Assembly: GCA_900318445.1 (NCBI GenBank)
Contig: ONKO01000007.1
Span: forward strand, 27,849-91,848
Length of the DNA: 64,000 bases
Reading direction: 5' to 3'
Source of the DNA: an uncultured Bacteroidales bacterium
GTDB lineage: Bacteria > Bacteroidota > Bacteroidia > Bacteroidales > UBA932
Part shown: positions 1-8,873 of the stretch, piece after piece
Layout: every line of letters begins with the position of its first letter
How positions within the stretch are numbered: the stretch's first letter is position 1
Translations under genes and position numbers: made by a program
The notes under the pieces: generated by a model
Told to the model about the DNA's origin: nothing
Databases searched by the model: none
The model's input: the letters and a program-made list of their open reading frames with translations, nothing else

Positions 1-940
1 CAGGCAGTTCCACGGCCAGGCAGGAGGATTTGTCGGTGATGGAAGAGCGGTCGGCAAGGGCCAGGTGGGTGTTTTTGGTTATCCCTTCGGTCTTGACCGT
101 CTTCCCGGCGCTCGTGAGGTCTCCCCCTACAATATAGCCGGCAACCCACACGCTCTTCTCGCCGATGTGGGAAGCGGCTTCCCCGACGGAGAGGGTTCCG
201 CCGCCCTGGTCGCCACCCTGGCCGATGGTGAAGTTCTCGCTCACCCAGCTGCGGGAGGTGTCGGTCTGCACCGTGATGCTGCTCTTTCCGTTTCCGCTGC
301 CCTTCGGGGCACTGATACTCACCGTGAGAATTTCCCGCGCCTCGATGCTGCGCGTGAAGAGGGTCTCGAAGTCGCCGCTGCTGTCGCGGTAGAGGAGCAC
401 CGACACGTCGCCGGGCTTCACGTAGGCGATGCGCGTTTCCCGGTAGAGGTACTTGAGCTTGGCATCGGCCTGCTTTACATAGAGGATGCCGTCGGGGTAG
501 GCCTCCAGGAAGTCCTGCCCGGTGCGGAGCCGGATGCCGGCGTTCTGCAGGGTACACTTGAGTTTCACGGTGACACTTTGCCCGGCGGGGACCCGGACCA
601 CCTGCTCGTCGCCGTACTGCGGCTTGGAGAAGGCCGGTGAGAAGAAGGCGTCTGAGACAATACCTACGGTGTAGTAGCCTTCCGGAACGTCCAGCACCTC
701 AGGCGAGTCTCCGTAAGGCCCTTTGTAGAGGGTGGCGCCGCCGGCATCGCGCACGGTAAGGATGAAGTCGTTGGTGTCGGGCACCTCCTCGGTGGCCTTG
801 GTGGCGAGGATGGTGTGGTCCAGGGACCAGCGCAGTTGTCCGGACTGGGCCGATGGTGCTTCGCCGGCAAAGTCGTCACAGGCGACGAGAAGAAGCATGA
901 GGGGCATGAGCGTCCCCTTCTTCCAGAGAATGGTTTTCAT
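1..940 (-). CDS. DUF4493/DUF6359-type surface lipoprotein (3' end cut by window)
   Basis: The reading frame is open from an ATG at 938-940 down to the window edge (313 codons), so the C-terminus is missing. The N-terminus has a signal peptide ending in a lipobox (LLVAC, Cys21), so it should be an outer-membrane or surface lipoprotein. Residues about 35-230 resemble Bacteroidales DUF4493 beta-sandwich proteins. The last visible part (WVAGYIVGGDL ... THLALADRSS) resembles the DUF6359 OB-fold-like domain that often follows it. The function of these families is unknown; they are common extracellular proteins of gut Bacteroidales. The gene diverges from ffh across a 200-bp spacer. Family names come from remembered motifs and were not searched. 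Confidence 0.7.
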   Translation of the reverse strand, partial: MKTILWKKGTLMPLMLLLVACDDFAGEAPSAQSGQLRWSLDHTILATKATEEVPDTNDFILTVRDAGGATLYKGPYGDSPEVLDVPEGYYTVGIVSDAFFSPAFSKPQYGDEQVVRVPAGQSVTVKLKCTLQNAGIRLRTGQDFLEAYPDGILYVKQADAKLKYLYRETRIAYVKPGDVSVLLYRDSSGDFETLFTRSIEAREILTVSISAPKGSGNGKSSITVQTDTSRSWVSENFTIGQGGDQGGGTLSVGEAASHIGEKSVWVAGYIVGGDLTSAGKTVKTEGITKNTHLALADRSSITDKSSCLAVELP

Positions 941-957
941 AAGCGTTTGTTTTTAGT

Positions 958-977
958 TCCGGACACCGTTGTCCGGA
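958..977. repeat. 8-bp inverted repeat upstream of the DUF4493 lipoprotein gene
   Basis: TCCGGACA (958-965) and TGTCCGGA (970-977) form a perfect dyad with a 4-nt loop, 18 nt upstream of the lipoprotein start. It could be a 5'UTR hairpin or an operator. The rest of the 941-1140 spacer also holds a 7-bp dyad (TTTTAGC 1040-1046, GCTAAAA 1054-1060) and the ffh promoter. Confidence 0.45.
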
Positions 978-1089
978 TGGCCTAAGGTAGGAAACCTCTT
1001 CGGAAGAGAGCGGCTGATTCATAAAAATCTGCATGTGTTTTTTAGCTGGACTGGCTAAAACAGAAAAAATCGTACATTTTTTTAGCCGA

Positions 1090-1121
1090 TTTGCATTTTT
1101 CTCCCTTTGCTCGTAAATTTG
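1090..1121 (+). promoter_or_regulatory. ffh promoter (Bacteroidetes type)
   Basis: TTTG (1090-1093), a 20-nt spacer and TAAATTTG (1114-1121) match the Bacteroidetes primary sigma-factor consensus, 19 nt before the ffh ATG. Confidence 0.7.
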
Positions 1122-1140
1122 TAGGCTTAAAAAATTAGAT

Positions 1141-2466
1141 ATGTTCGAGAACCTGAGCGAAAGGCTGGAAAGGTCTTTCAAGATACTGAAAGGTGAAGGA
1201 AAAATCACCGAAATCAATGTAGCCGAAACCGTCAAGGACATCCGCAAGGCCCTCCTGGATGCCGACGTAAGTTATAAGGTGGCCAAGGACTTTACCACCC
1301 GCGTAAAGGACAAGGCCATCGGCGCCAACGTGCTCACGGCCGTGAAGCCCCAGCAGATGATGGTGAAGATCATGCACGACGAGCTCACGGAATTCATGGG
1401 CTCCACCGCGCAGGAAATTAACGTCAAGGGCAATCCCGGCGTAGTGCTGGTAGCCGGTCTTAACGGCTCCGGTAAAACCACCTTCTCCGGCAAGCTGGCG
1501 CTGCACCTGAAGTCCAAGCGGGGCATGAAGGTGCTCCTCGCCGCCTGCGATACCTTCCGCCCGGCCGCCATCGAGCAGCTCAAGGTGCTCGGAGAAAGCA
1601 TCGAGGTTCCCGTCTATACGGAGGAAGGGGAGAAGGACCCCATCAAGATTGCGCGCAGCGCCGTCGCCAAGGCCAAGGCCGAGGGATACAGCGTGGTCAT
1701 TGTGGATACCGCCGGCCGCCTGGCCGTGGACCAGGAGCTGATGGACGAGATATCGGCCCTGCACAAGGCCGTCCAGCCCACGGAAACCCTCTTCGTCGTT
1801 GACGCCATGACCGGCCAGGACGCCGTTGAGACCGCCAAGGCCTTCAACGACCGCCTGGACTTTGACGGCGTGGTCCTCACCAAGATGGATGGTGACACCC
1901 GTGGCGGTGCCGCCCTTTCCATCAAGGCCGTAGTGGGAAAACCCATCAAGTTCGTTTCCTCCGGCGAAAAGCTGGAAGCGCTGGATGTGTTCCACCCCGA
2001 GCGTATCGCAGACCGCATCCTGGGCATGGGAGACGTGGTCTCCCTGGTAGAAAAGGCCCAGGAGCAGTTTGATGAGAAAGAGGCCCGCGAGCTCAAGAAA
2101 AAACTGGCCAAGGACCAGTTCACCCTGTGGGATTTCTACAACCAGATCCAGCAGGTGAAGAAGATGGGCAACATCAAGGACCTCGCCGCCATGATTCCCG
2201 GCGTGGGCAAGGCCATCAAGGATGTGGACATCCCCGACGACGCCTTCAAGGGCACCGAGGCCATCATCCTCTCCATGACCCCCTACGAGCGCGAGCACCC
2301 CGAAGTCATCAACGGCAGCCGCCGCAAGAGAATTGCCGATGGCTCCGGCACCTCCCTCCCGGAAGTGAACCGCCTCCTCAAGCAGTTCGAAGGCACCCGT
2401 CGCATGATGAAAGGCGCCGTCACTGGCACCCTCATGCAGCAGATGAAAAATTTCAGACCCCGTTAA
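1141..2466 (+). CDS. ffh: signal recognition particle protein Ffh
   Basis: 441 aa, full length for Ffh/SRP54. It is the GTPase subunit of the signal recognition particle that targets membrane and secreted proteins to FtsY and SecYEG. The N domain is about residues 1-90. The G domain shows a P-loop GLNGSGKTT, DTFRPAA, DTAGR and TKMDGD. The methionine-rich M domain from about 300 onward contains MIPG, SMTPYE and the RRKRIADGSG RNA-binding motif, with several Met residues near the end. The start is set by the promoter 19 nt upstream and a canonical N-terminus (MFENLSERL). It lies 8 nt before the nucleotidase gene. Confidence 0.97.
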   Translation: MFENLSERLERSFKILKGEGKITEINVAETVKDIRKALLDADVSYKVAKDFTTRVKDKAIGANVLTAVKPQQMMVKIMHDELTEFMGSTAQEINVKGNPGVVLVAGLNGSGKTTFSGKLALHLKSKRGMKVLLAACDTFRPAAIEQLKVLGESIEVPVYTEEGEKDPIKIARSAVAKAKAEGYSVVIVDTAGRLAVDQELMDEISALHKAVQPTETLFVVDAMTGQDAVETAKAFNDRLDFDGVVLTKMDGDTRGGAALSIKAVVGKPIKFVSSGEKLEALDVFHPERIADRILGMGDVVSLVEKAQEQFDEKEARELKKKLAKDQFTLWDFYNQIQQVKKMGNIKDLAAMIPGVGKAIKDVDIPDDAFKGTEAIILSMTPYEREHPEVINGSRRKRIADGSGTSLPEVNRLLKQFEGTRRMMKGAVTGTLMQQMKNFRPR

Positions 2467-2474
2467 TTCTGACT

Positions 2475-4232
2475 ATGAATACCCGTTTTCTTGCCGTTTC
2501 GGCCGTGTCCCTCATCCTTCTCGGAAGCTGCGGACACAGGCTGAAAGATGGTGACTATACCCTCACCGTCCTGTCTACCAACGATGTACACAGCACCTGG
2601 TTTGACTCCACCTACACCGGAGGGGACATCAAGAAGTCCCTCTTCGCCATGAACTACTACATCGACAGCGTCCGCACGGCCGACGGCTTTGACAACGTTC
2701 TGCTCGTGGACGCCGGAGACTGCCTCCAGGGAGACAACGCCGCCTACTATTATAATTATGTAGATACGGTAACCCCGCACCTTTTCCCCCGGCTCATCGA
2801 GTACATGCGCTACGACGCCATCGCCATGGGCAACCATGACATCGAGACCGGCCATCCCGTGTACGACCGCGTACAGGAAGGGCTCATCCATGCCGGTTCT
2901 CCCTTCATGGCAGCCAACGCCATCCGGAACGATAACGGCAAGTCCTATTTCCCGGCCTACCGCATGGTGGTGAAAGCCGGCCTCCGCATTGCCGTCCTGG
3001 GCTACAACAACGCCAACATCAAGGCCTGGCTCTCGGAAGAACTCTGGAGTGGCATGCACTTCGAGTCCATTGCTTCCCGTATCCAGGAAGACGTGGATTA
3101 TGTGCGGCAGCGGGAAAAGCCCGATGTAGTGGTGGCGGCCATGCACTCTGCCTGCGGCCAGGGAGACGGAACCATTCTGGAAGCCGAGGCCCTCGATGCC
3201 TTCAACCGCGTAAAGGGCGTCGACTGGCTCATCTGCGGCCACGACCACAGGCCCTATGTGGAAACCCGTGACACCACGGCGCTCCTCAACTCCGGCAGCC
3301 ACAGCCGCTTTGTGGCCCACGGCAAGATGCATCTGACCGTTTCCGGAGGCAAGGTAGTAAAGAAATCCTTCGAAACCGACCTCATCCCCGTAGACGCAGC
3401 CAAGGCCGATCCCGTCATGCGCGAGCACTTCCGGGGGGACTTCGAGGCCGTGCGTGCCTTCACCCTGCAGGAAGTGGGAGAACTGAAAACAGACCTCCGA
3501 ACCCGCGATGCCTACGCCGGCATGAGCGACTACGTGAACCTCATCCATACGCTGTGCCTGTCGCAGGCCCCCGCAGAGCTGTCCATCGCCGCGCCGCTTA
3601 CCTACAACGGGACCGTTAAGGCCGGCACCCTGGTGTTCAACGACCTGTTCACCATCTATCCCTTCGAGAACCAGCTGTACGTCATTACCATGACCGGCGA
3701 GGAAATCGTCCGCTATCTGGAAGCCTCCTACGACCGCTGGATCAATACCATCTCCTCCCCTTCTGAGCACGTACTCAAGATTGAGCCCCGCGACAATCCC
3801 CGCAACCAGCAGAAGGGCTGGTCCTTCATCCACCCTTCCTACAACTTTGACTCGGCCGCCGGCCTCAACTATACCGTGGATGTAACAAAGCCCCGCGGCG
3901 GGCGCGTCGCCGTGCAGTCCATGGCCGATGGCAGTGCCTTCGAGCCGGCCCGCACCTATAACGTTGCCATCACCTCCTACCGCGCCAGCGGCGGCGGCAA
4001 CCTCCTGGACGAGATTGGCATTGACACAGACCGCATTGACGAGCGCGTCGTGGCCCGCTATCCGGAAATCCGAAATATCCTGTACGATTATCTGAAAGAG
4101 AAGGGCAGCATAGACCCCGCCGTCGTGGGCGATCCGAAGATCATCGGCTCCTGGCGTTTTGTGCCTGAGAGAATCGCCGCACCCGCCGTGCGCTCCGACT
4201 TAACGCTTCTTTTCGGAAGCAGCAGCAAATAG
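2475..4232 (+). CDS. 5'-nucleotidase / UshA-like metallophosphatase lipoprotein
   Basis: 585 aa from ATG 2475; longer in-frame starts run into ffh and were discarded. The signal peptide ends in a lipobox (LLGSC, Cys19). The calcineurin-like N-terminal domain shows the dinuclear-metal motifs STNDVH, DAGDCLQGD, GNHDIE and GHDHRP. The C-terminal 5'-nucleotidase domain (residues about 320-540) carries the nucleotide-binding region with NDLFTIYPFEN and ASGGGN. Expected to dephosphorylate extracellular nucleotides or related phosphoesters at the cell surface. Its 3' end overlaps the convergent antiporter gene by 33 bp. The exact substrate cannot be read from sequence. Confidence 0.9.
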   Translation: MNTRFLAVSAVSLILLGSCGHRLKDGDYTLTVLSTNDVHSTWFDSTYTGGDIKKSLFAMNYYIDSVRTADGFDNVLLVDAGDCLQGDNAAYYYNYVDTVTPHLFPRLIEYMRYDAIAMGNHDIETGHPVYDRVQEGLIHAGSPFMAANAIRNDNGKSYFPAYRMVVKAGLRIAVLGYNNANIKAWLSEELWSGMHFESIASRIQEDVDYVRQREKPDVVVAAMHSACGQGDGTILEAEALDAFNRVKGVDWLICGHDHRPYVETRDTTALLNSGSHSRFVAHGKMHLTVSGGKVVKKSFETDLIPVDAAKADPVMREHFRGDFEAVRAFTLQEVGELKTDLRTRDAYAGMSDYVNLIHTLCLSQAPAELSIAAPLTYNGTVKAGTLVFNDLFTIYPFENQLYVITMTGEEIVRYLEASYDRWINTISSPSEHVLKIEPRDNPRNQQKGWSFIHPSYNFDSAAGLNYTVDVTKPRGGRVAVQSMADGSAFEPARTYNVAITSYRASGGGNLLDEIGIDTDRIDERVVARYPEIRNILYDYLKEKGSIDPAVVGDPKIIGSWRFVPERIAAPAVRSDLTLLFGSSSK

Positions 4233-6470
4233 CGTCTCCAGATCCTGCGTCTGGCCCACCAGCCACAGGGTATCGCCTTCTTCCAGCGGGTGCTGGGCAT
4301 CGGGGATGTGCAGGTTGCCATCGGCCTTCTCTATTCCCGCTACCAGGCAGTGGTAGTGATTGCGGATGCCGCTGTCTTTGATGGCTTTTCCCAGCAGGGG
4401 AGAACCGGATTCCAGGGGCATGCGGCGAAGGACCATTTCCTGGGCTGTCAGGTCTTCGGGCAGGGAAGTGTCAGGCTGCGGGAAAGCCGCGCCGAAGCTC
4501 TCCAGCCCGGCGTCGGTGCCGATGACCTGGATGCGGTCGTTGGGGAAGAGTCGGTCGGTGGCCTTGGGAATGTTGATGCGTTTTTTGCCGCGCAGGATGG
4601 ATACCACGTGCACGCCGTATTGCTGCCCGAAGTTGAGCTCCCGGAGCTCCTTGCCGGCCCATTCTACCTCGGGGGGAACGTCGAAATCGGCCAGGTGCAG
4701 GTCTTTGTCCATCAGGGAAGACGCGTATTGGGGCTTTTTCTCTCCCAGGTATTCGGCCCGCATGTCGCGGGAACGCAGATTGGTCTGGAAGGTCTTTTCC
4801 AGGGCTTTGTAGGAACGCTTGGTCCATTTGTTGAAAACGAGCACGAAGCCCAGGGCCGGAGCCAGCAGGATACTGAGAGCTACGGGCAGGTGGAAAAGCC
4901 GGCCCAGGATGACGAAGGGGAATGCGAGGGCGAGGGCATAGCGGATGACCGTCGAGACCAGGAGTTGGGCATGGTTGGCGCTGTCGGCGGCCCACAGGGC
5001 GTCGAAGGATTGGGAGCCCCGGCTTTTCTTGACGGCGATGGCCCGCAGGAAGGGAGACAGGCCGATGAGCATGACTACGCCCGTGACCACGTTGGCCCAG
5101 ATTCCGGGAATCCACTTGGCGGCCAGCGGCTGCAGCACTCCGAAGCCCAGGATGCAGGTGGCTATGGCCATGATTCCGTTGACGATGACCATCTGGCTCA
5201 CTTCCCTGAAGTATTGTTTTCTCTCGCTGTCCTTGGCTGCGGTAGAGCCCGTGGCCCGGGCATAGTCTTCCAGGAAGGTGAGGACCCTCTGGGGCAGGAT
5301 CTTGGTGGCCAGCCCGTAAGCGGGTTCGGCCAGGCGGATGACATAAGGCGTGAGGAAGATGGTGACCACCGAAACGGCCACCACTATGGGGTAGAGGAAG
5401 TCTCCGGTAACCCCCAGAGATACTCCCAGGGTTGCGATGATGAAGGAGAATTCACCAATCTGCGACAGGGAGAAGCCGCTTTGGAAGGCCATTTTGAGCG
5501 ACTGGCCGCTCAGGAGTACGCCGATGATGGCAAACAGCGGCTGTCCCAGCACCACCGTTAAGGTAATGATGAGGATGGGAAGCCAGTACTGGGCAATCAT
5601 CGCCGGGTCTACCATCATTCCCACAGATACGAAGAAGATGGCGCCGAAAAGGTCCTTGACCGGTTTGACCAGCCTTTCGATATGTTCGGCTTCCAGGGTT
5701 TCGGCCAGGATGGAGCCCATGATGAAGGCACCGAAGGCGGCCGAGAAACCGGTCTTGGCGGCCACGACCACCATCATGAAACACAGGCCCAGGGATGCCA
5801 CCAGCAGGGTCTCGTCGCTCATCAGCTTGCGGGTCTTTCTGAGGATGATGGGAATGAGGTAAAGGCCCACCACCAGCCACAGGATGAGGAAGAAGAATAG
5901 CTTGAGAAGGCTCATCACCAGTTCTCCGCCTTCAAAATTGGCCGATACGGCCACCGTGGACAGAACCACCATGAGCACCACGGCCAGAATGTCTTCCAGG
6001 ATGAGGACGCTCATCACCAGGCCGGCGAAATTCTTCTTGGAGAGGCCCAGGTCTTCAAAGGCCTTGTAGATGATGGTGGTGGAACTCATGCAGATCATCC
6101 CTCCCAGGAAGAGGGCGTCCATCTTTCCCCAGCCGAAGGCCGTACCTACCAGGTACCCCAGAATCATCATTCCAAAGATGATGGTGAGGGTGGTGATGAT
6201 GGCAGGGCCGCCCGCCTTCATGATTTTCTTGAAGCTGAACTCCAGGCCCAGGGCGAAGAGCAGGAAGATGACGCCGATATCCGACCATACGTGGATGCTG
6301 GCGGTGTCAATCACCGACGGGGTCAGGGAAAAATGGGGACTGGCGATGAATCCGGCGACGATGTAGCCCAGCACAAGAGGCTGTTTGAGCTTCTTGAAGA
6401 CGAGCGTCATGACACCGGCGCAGATGAGGATCAGCGCCAGGTCTGCAATGAGTGGGGCTAATTCTCCCAT
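4200..6470 (-). CDS. monovalent cation:proton antiporter, CPA2/KefB type, with two RCK_C domains
   Basis: 756 aa. Residues about 1-390 form a multi-span Na+/H+ exchanger-type domain (for example GYIVAGFIASPHF and LFALGLEFSFKK near the N-terminus). A second hydrophobic block (about 430-560) adds further membrane segments. Two cytoplasmic RCK_C/TrkA_C-like modules follow, one starting near PPEVEWAGKELREL and one near RMPLESGSPLLGK; such domains gate K+ channels and transporters by ligand binding. It probably exchanges K+ or Na+ for H+ across the inner membrane. The start codon directly abuts the rny stop codon, so the two are likely co-transcribed. Which ion is transported is not determinable here. 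Confidence 0.88.
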   Translation of the reverse strand: MGELAPLIADLALILICAGVMTLVFKKLKQPLVLGYIVAGFIASPHFSLTPSVIDTASIHVWSDIGVIFLLFALGLEFSFKKIMKAGGPAIITTLTIIFGMMILGYLVGTAFGWGKMDALFLGGMICMSSTTIIYKAFEDLGLSKKNFAGLVMSVLILEDILAVVLMVVLSTVAVSANFEGGELVMSLLKLFFFLILWLVVGLYLIPIILRKTRKLMSDETLLVASLGLCFMMVVVAAKTGFSAAFGAFIMGSILAETLEAEHIERLVKPVKDLFGAIFFVSVGMMVDPAMIAQYWLPILIITLTVVLGQPLFAIIGVLLSGQSLKMAFQSGFSLSQIGEFSFIIATLGVSLGVTGDFLYPIVVAVSVVTIFLTPYVIRLAEPAYGLATKILPQRVLTFLEDYARATGSTAAKDSERKQYFREVSQMVIVNGIMAIATCILGFGVLQPLAAKWIPGIWANVVTGVVMLIGLSPFLRAIAVKKSRGSQSFDALWAADSANHAQLLVSTVIRYALALAFPFVILGRLFHLPVALSILLAPALGFVLVFNKWTKRSYKALEKTFQTNLRSRDMRAEYLGEKKPQYASSLMDKDLHLADFDVPPEVEWAGKELRELNFGQQYGVHVVSILRGKKRINIPKATDRLFPNDRIQVIGTDAGLESFGAAFPQPDTSLPEDLTAQEMVLRRMPLESGSPLLGKAIKDSGIRNHYHCLVAGIEKADGNLHIPDAQHPLEEGDTLWLVGQTQDLETLFAAASEKKR

Positions 6471-8012
6471 TTACTTGGCGTAGGCTACCGACCGGGTTTC
6501 GCGGATGACGGTAATCTTTACCTGTCCGGGATAGGTCATTTCGTCCTGGATCTTCTTGGCGATGTCTCCGGAGAGGACTTCGGCCTCCTGGTCGCTTACC
6601 TGTTCTGCGCCCACGATCACGCGCAGTTCGCGGCCGGCCTGGATGGCGTAGGCCTTGGTGACGCCCGGGTAGGCACCGGCGAGGTTCTCCATGCCGCGCA
6701 GGCGCTTGATGTAGCTCTCGATGACCTCGCGGCGGGCACCGGGACGGGCGCCGGAAATGGCATCACCCACCAGCACCAGGGGAGCGTAGAGCGAAGTCAT
6801 TTCGGTTTCCTCATGGTGTGCGCCGATGGCGTTGCAGATCTCGGGCTTTTCCTTGTACTGCTCGGCCAGCTTCATACCCAGCAGGGCGTGCGGCAGGTCC
6901 GGATCTTCCTCGGAGACCTTGCCGATATCGTGCAGCAGGCCGGCGCGTTTGGCAATCTTGGGGTTGAGGCCCAGTTCACTGGCCAGGATGGCGCAGATGT
7001 TGGCTACCTCGCGGGAGTGCTGCAGCAGGTTCTGACCATAGGAGGAACGGTATTTCATGCGGCCGATCAGGCGTACGAGTTCCATGGACAGGCCGTGGAT
7101 GCCGAGGTCTATGCAGGTGCGCTTGCCGGTTTCCAGGATTTCTTCTTCCAGCTGCTTCTGCACCTTGGTGACGACTTCTTCGATGCGGGCCGGGTGGATA
7201 CGGCCGTCTACCACCAGCTGATGCAGGGCCAGACGGGCTACCTCACGGCGAACCGGGTCGAAGGCGCTGAGAAGGATGGCGTCCGGGGTGTCGTCCACCA
7301 CAATCTCTACACCGGTAGCGGCCTCCAAGGCGCGGATGTTACGTCCTTCGCGGCCGATGATGCGGCCCTTGATTTCGTCGTTTTCGATGGGGAAGGTGGT
7401 GACTGCATTCTCAATGGCGGTCTCGGTAGCCGTACGCTGGATGGTGTTGATCACGATGCGTTTGGCTTCCTTGGCGGCGTTGAGGCGAGCCTCGTCCATG
7501 CAGTCGTTGATGTAGGCCTGGGCCTCGGTGCGGGCCTCGGCCTTCATGGATTCCATGAGCTGGTTTTTGGCCTCCTGGGCGCTGAGCCCGGCGATGGTCT
7601 CAATCTGGCGGATAACCTGGCCGCGGAGCTCTTCGTATTCCTTTTCCTTCTCCTGCATGGCTTCTTCGCGGGCCTTGGCGGCAGCCATCTGGGCTTCCAG
7701 GTCCTTGGCTTTGCGGTCTGCCTCTGAGAGTTTTTGGTTGAGGGCGTTTTCCTTCTGGCGCACGCGGTTTTCGGCGTCGCGGATCTGGGCGTTTTTCTCG
7801 TTCACGGTTTTCTCGTGCTCGGCCTTGAGGGAAAGGTATTTTTCCTTGGCCTGGAGGATGCGCTCATTCTTGATTTTCTCTCCTTCAATCTCTGCTTTCT
7901 CCAGAATCTCGTCCCTCTTTCCCTTGAGCATGCTTTTGCGGAGGAGTATGTACACGGCCAGTGCGACGACGGCACCGGCGACGAATCCGATAATGATACT
8001 TACTATATTCAT
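6471..8012 (-). CDS. rny: ribonuclease Y
   Basis: 513 aa, the usual RNase Y length. An N-terminal membrane anchor (residues about 4-24) is followed by a long charged coiled coil (30-190), a KH RNA-binding domain ([15 protein letters not shown]) and an HD metal-dependent phosphohydrolase domain with the HDIGKV motif. It is an endoribonuclease initiating mRNA decay at the inner membrane. The gene follows the zapA/6S RNA unit on the same strand, separated by a strong hairpin terminator (8040-8079), and runs directly into the antiporter gene with no spacer. Confidence 0.96.
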   Translation of the reverse strand: MNIVSIIIGFVAGAVVALAVYILLRKSMLKGKRDEILEKAEIEGEKIKNERILQAKEKYLSLKAEHEKTVNEKNAQIRDAENRVRQKENALNQKLSEADRKAKDLEAQMAAAKAREEAMQEKEKEYEELRGQVIRQIETIAGLSAQEAKNQLMESMKAEARTEAQAYINDCMDEARLNAAKEAKRIVINTIQRTATETAIENAVTTFPIENDEIKGRIIGREGRNIRALEAATGVEIVVDDTPDAILLSAFDPVRREVARLALHQLVVDGRIHPARIEEVVTKVQKQLEEEILETGKRTCIDLGIHGLSMELVRLIGRMKYRSSYGQNLLQHSREVANICAILASELGLNPKIAKRAGLLHDIGKVSEEDPDLPHALLGMKLAEQYKEKPEICNAIGAHHEETEMTSLYAPLVLVGDAISGARPGARREVIESYIKRLRGMENLAGAYPGVTKAYAIQAGRELRVIVGAEQVSDQEAEVLSGDIAKKIQDEMTYPGQVKITVIRETRSVAYAK

Positions 8013-8039
8013 TTTATATTTAGGTTTTGTGTGTCAGTC

Positions 8040-8079
8040 AAAAAACATGTCTGTTTTCCATCACAGAAAACAGACATGT
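8040..8079 (-). terminator. intrinsic terminator after zapA/6S RNA
   Basis: Perfect 14-bp stem (8045-8058 with 8066-8079), 7-nt loop, followed on the minus strand by a run of six T (8045-8040). It separates the zapA/ncRNA transcript from rny. Confidence 0.85.
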
Positions 8080-8107
8080 CTTGTAAAAAAGCCGTCAGCA
8101 TCTAGTC

Positions 8108-8266
8108 AGAAAATCTTATAGGAATAAGATTTGGGTCCCGGCCGCTTGCTGGTATCCCCCGTCTTGCCCGAAGGGCAAAATCCCGTGAGGTAACCTGGGC
8201 CCGCCATCTGCGGCCTGAGTCAACCCGGCGCGTTGAAACGTGTTGATTTCAGCTTTCGATGGTTGA
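8108..8266 (-). ncRNA. ssrS: probable 6S RNA downstream of zapA
   Basis: The 200-bp gap between zapA and rny is GC-rich and strongly structured on the minus strand. There is an apical hairpin TTGCCC-TTC-GGGCAA near 8164-8178, a GGCCGC/GCGGCC long-range pair enclosing it, flanking GGGT/ACCC, and a 3' hairpin at about 8112-8131 (AATCTTAT/ATAAGATT). It is not a plausible ORF. The position directly after zapA matches the known zapA-ssrS synteny of gamma-proteobacteria and, from memory, Bacteroidetes annotation. Identity and ends are inference; boundaries are approximate. Confidence 0.55.
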
Positions 8267-8272
8267 CGGCTG

Positions 8273-8560
8273 TTATTTTTCAATGTCCTTGAGATAGCGC
8301 TCCAGGTCTGACTGCAGCTGCTTTTCTTCGCTGGCGCAGCACTCCAGGTCTTTCTGCAGTTTGAGGCGCACCACGGTTTCGTTCAGTGCGACCAGCGACA
8401 GAAGGTCATTGGCGGTGCGGCCGGGGTGGCTGCGGGTAAAGGCGGCGAAACGGGCATTGATGGCATCGGCGGCCTTGCGGTACAGTTCCTCCGCTTCCGG
8501 GCTCGATGCAGTCAGGTTGAAGATGCGGTCTGCAATCTTGATGCTGATTTTCTGGTCCAT
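8273..8560 (-). CDS. zapA: cell division protein ZapA
   Basis: 95 aa from ATG 8560 (MDQKISIKIADR). The longer in-frame start (MHLLPGG...) lies inside the upstream gene and was rejected. ZapA binds FtsZ and promotes protofilament bundling at the division ring. The sequence has the short N-terminal beta region with IKIADRIFNL and a C-terminal coiled coil (residues about 55-95). The upstream gene's stop and this start overlap as TAATG, so translation is coupled. The structured RNA candidate follows on the same strand. Confidence 0.88.
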   Translation of the reverse strand: MDQKISIKIADRIFNLTASSPEAEELYRKAADAINARFAAFTRSHPGRTANDLLSLVALNETVVRLKLQKDLECCASEEKQLQSDLERYLKDIEK

Positions 8561-8829
8561 TACGCTTCCTCCAGGTAGGAGATGCACTTATCGATCTCCT
8601 TGATCAGTTTATCGACCTTGGCCTTGGCGTCGGTGGGGGCGGCCACCGCGAAGGCCTCGGTGAGTTTGCGGGTCTCTATCTCGGACTCCAGTTCGGTTAT
8701 CTGTTTTCTCAGGGCTTCTGCGGTTTCCTCGCACGCATGTAACTCCTGGCGAAGACGCTGGTTCTCCGCTTTCTCAGCCTCATAACGTGCAATCAGCTGT
8801 TTGATCTGTTCTCTGATCTCTTCCAGCAT
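8560..8829 (-). CDS. small coiled-coil protein, possible division partner of ZapA
   Basis: 89 aa. Almost entirely heptad-like charged helix (residues 1-60: IREQIKQLIARYEAEK..., LRKQITELESEIE), with a conserved-looking C-terminal tail KAKVDKLIKEIDKCISYLEE. There is no signal peptide or membrane segment. It is translationally coupled to zapA and transcribed from the same promoter. By size, coiled-coil nature and coupling it resembles ZapB-like division factors, but I cannot assign it to a family from sequence alone. The coding call is strong; the function is a guess. Confidence 0.8.
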   Translation of the reverse strand: MLEEIREQIKQLIARYEAEKAENQRLRQELHACEETAEALRKQITELESEIETRKLTEAFAVAAPTDAKAKVDKLIKEIDKCISYLEEA

Positions 8830-8856
8830 GGCCGGTTTAAATTAGCCCTTATCCTG

Positions 8857-8864
8857 CAAATATA
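8857..8864 (-). promoter_or_regulatory. -7 box for the coiled-coil/zapA/6S unit
   Basis: Minus strand TATATTTG (8864-8857), 28 nt before the ATG at 8829. No good TTTG -33 box is seen, and the region overlaps the 3' end of the PNP gene. Confidence 0.5.
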
Positions 8865-8873
8865 CAAAAATAA

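Noticed and set aside
1135-2298. 387-codon open frame antisense to ffh
   Set aside because: Shadow of ffh; no start signal, promoter or domain.
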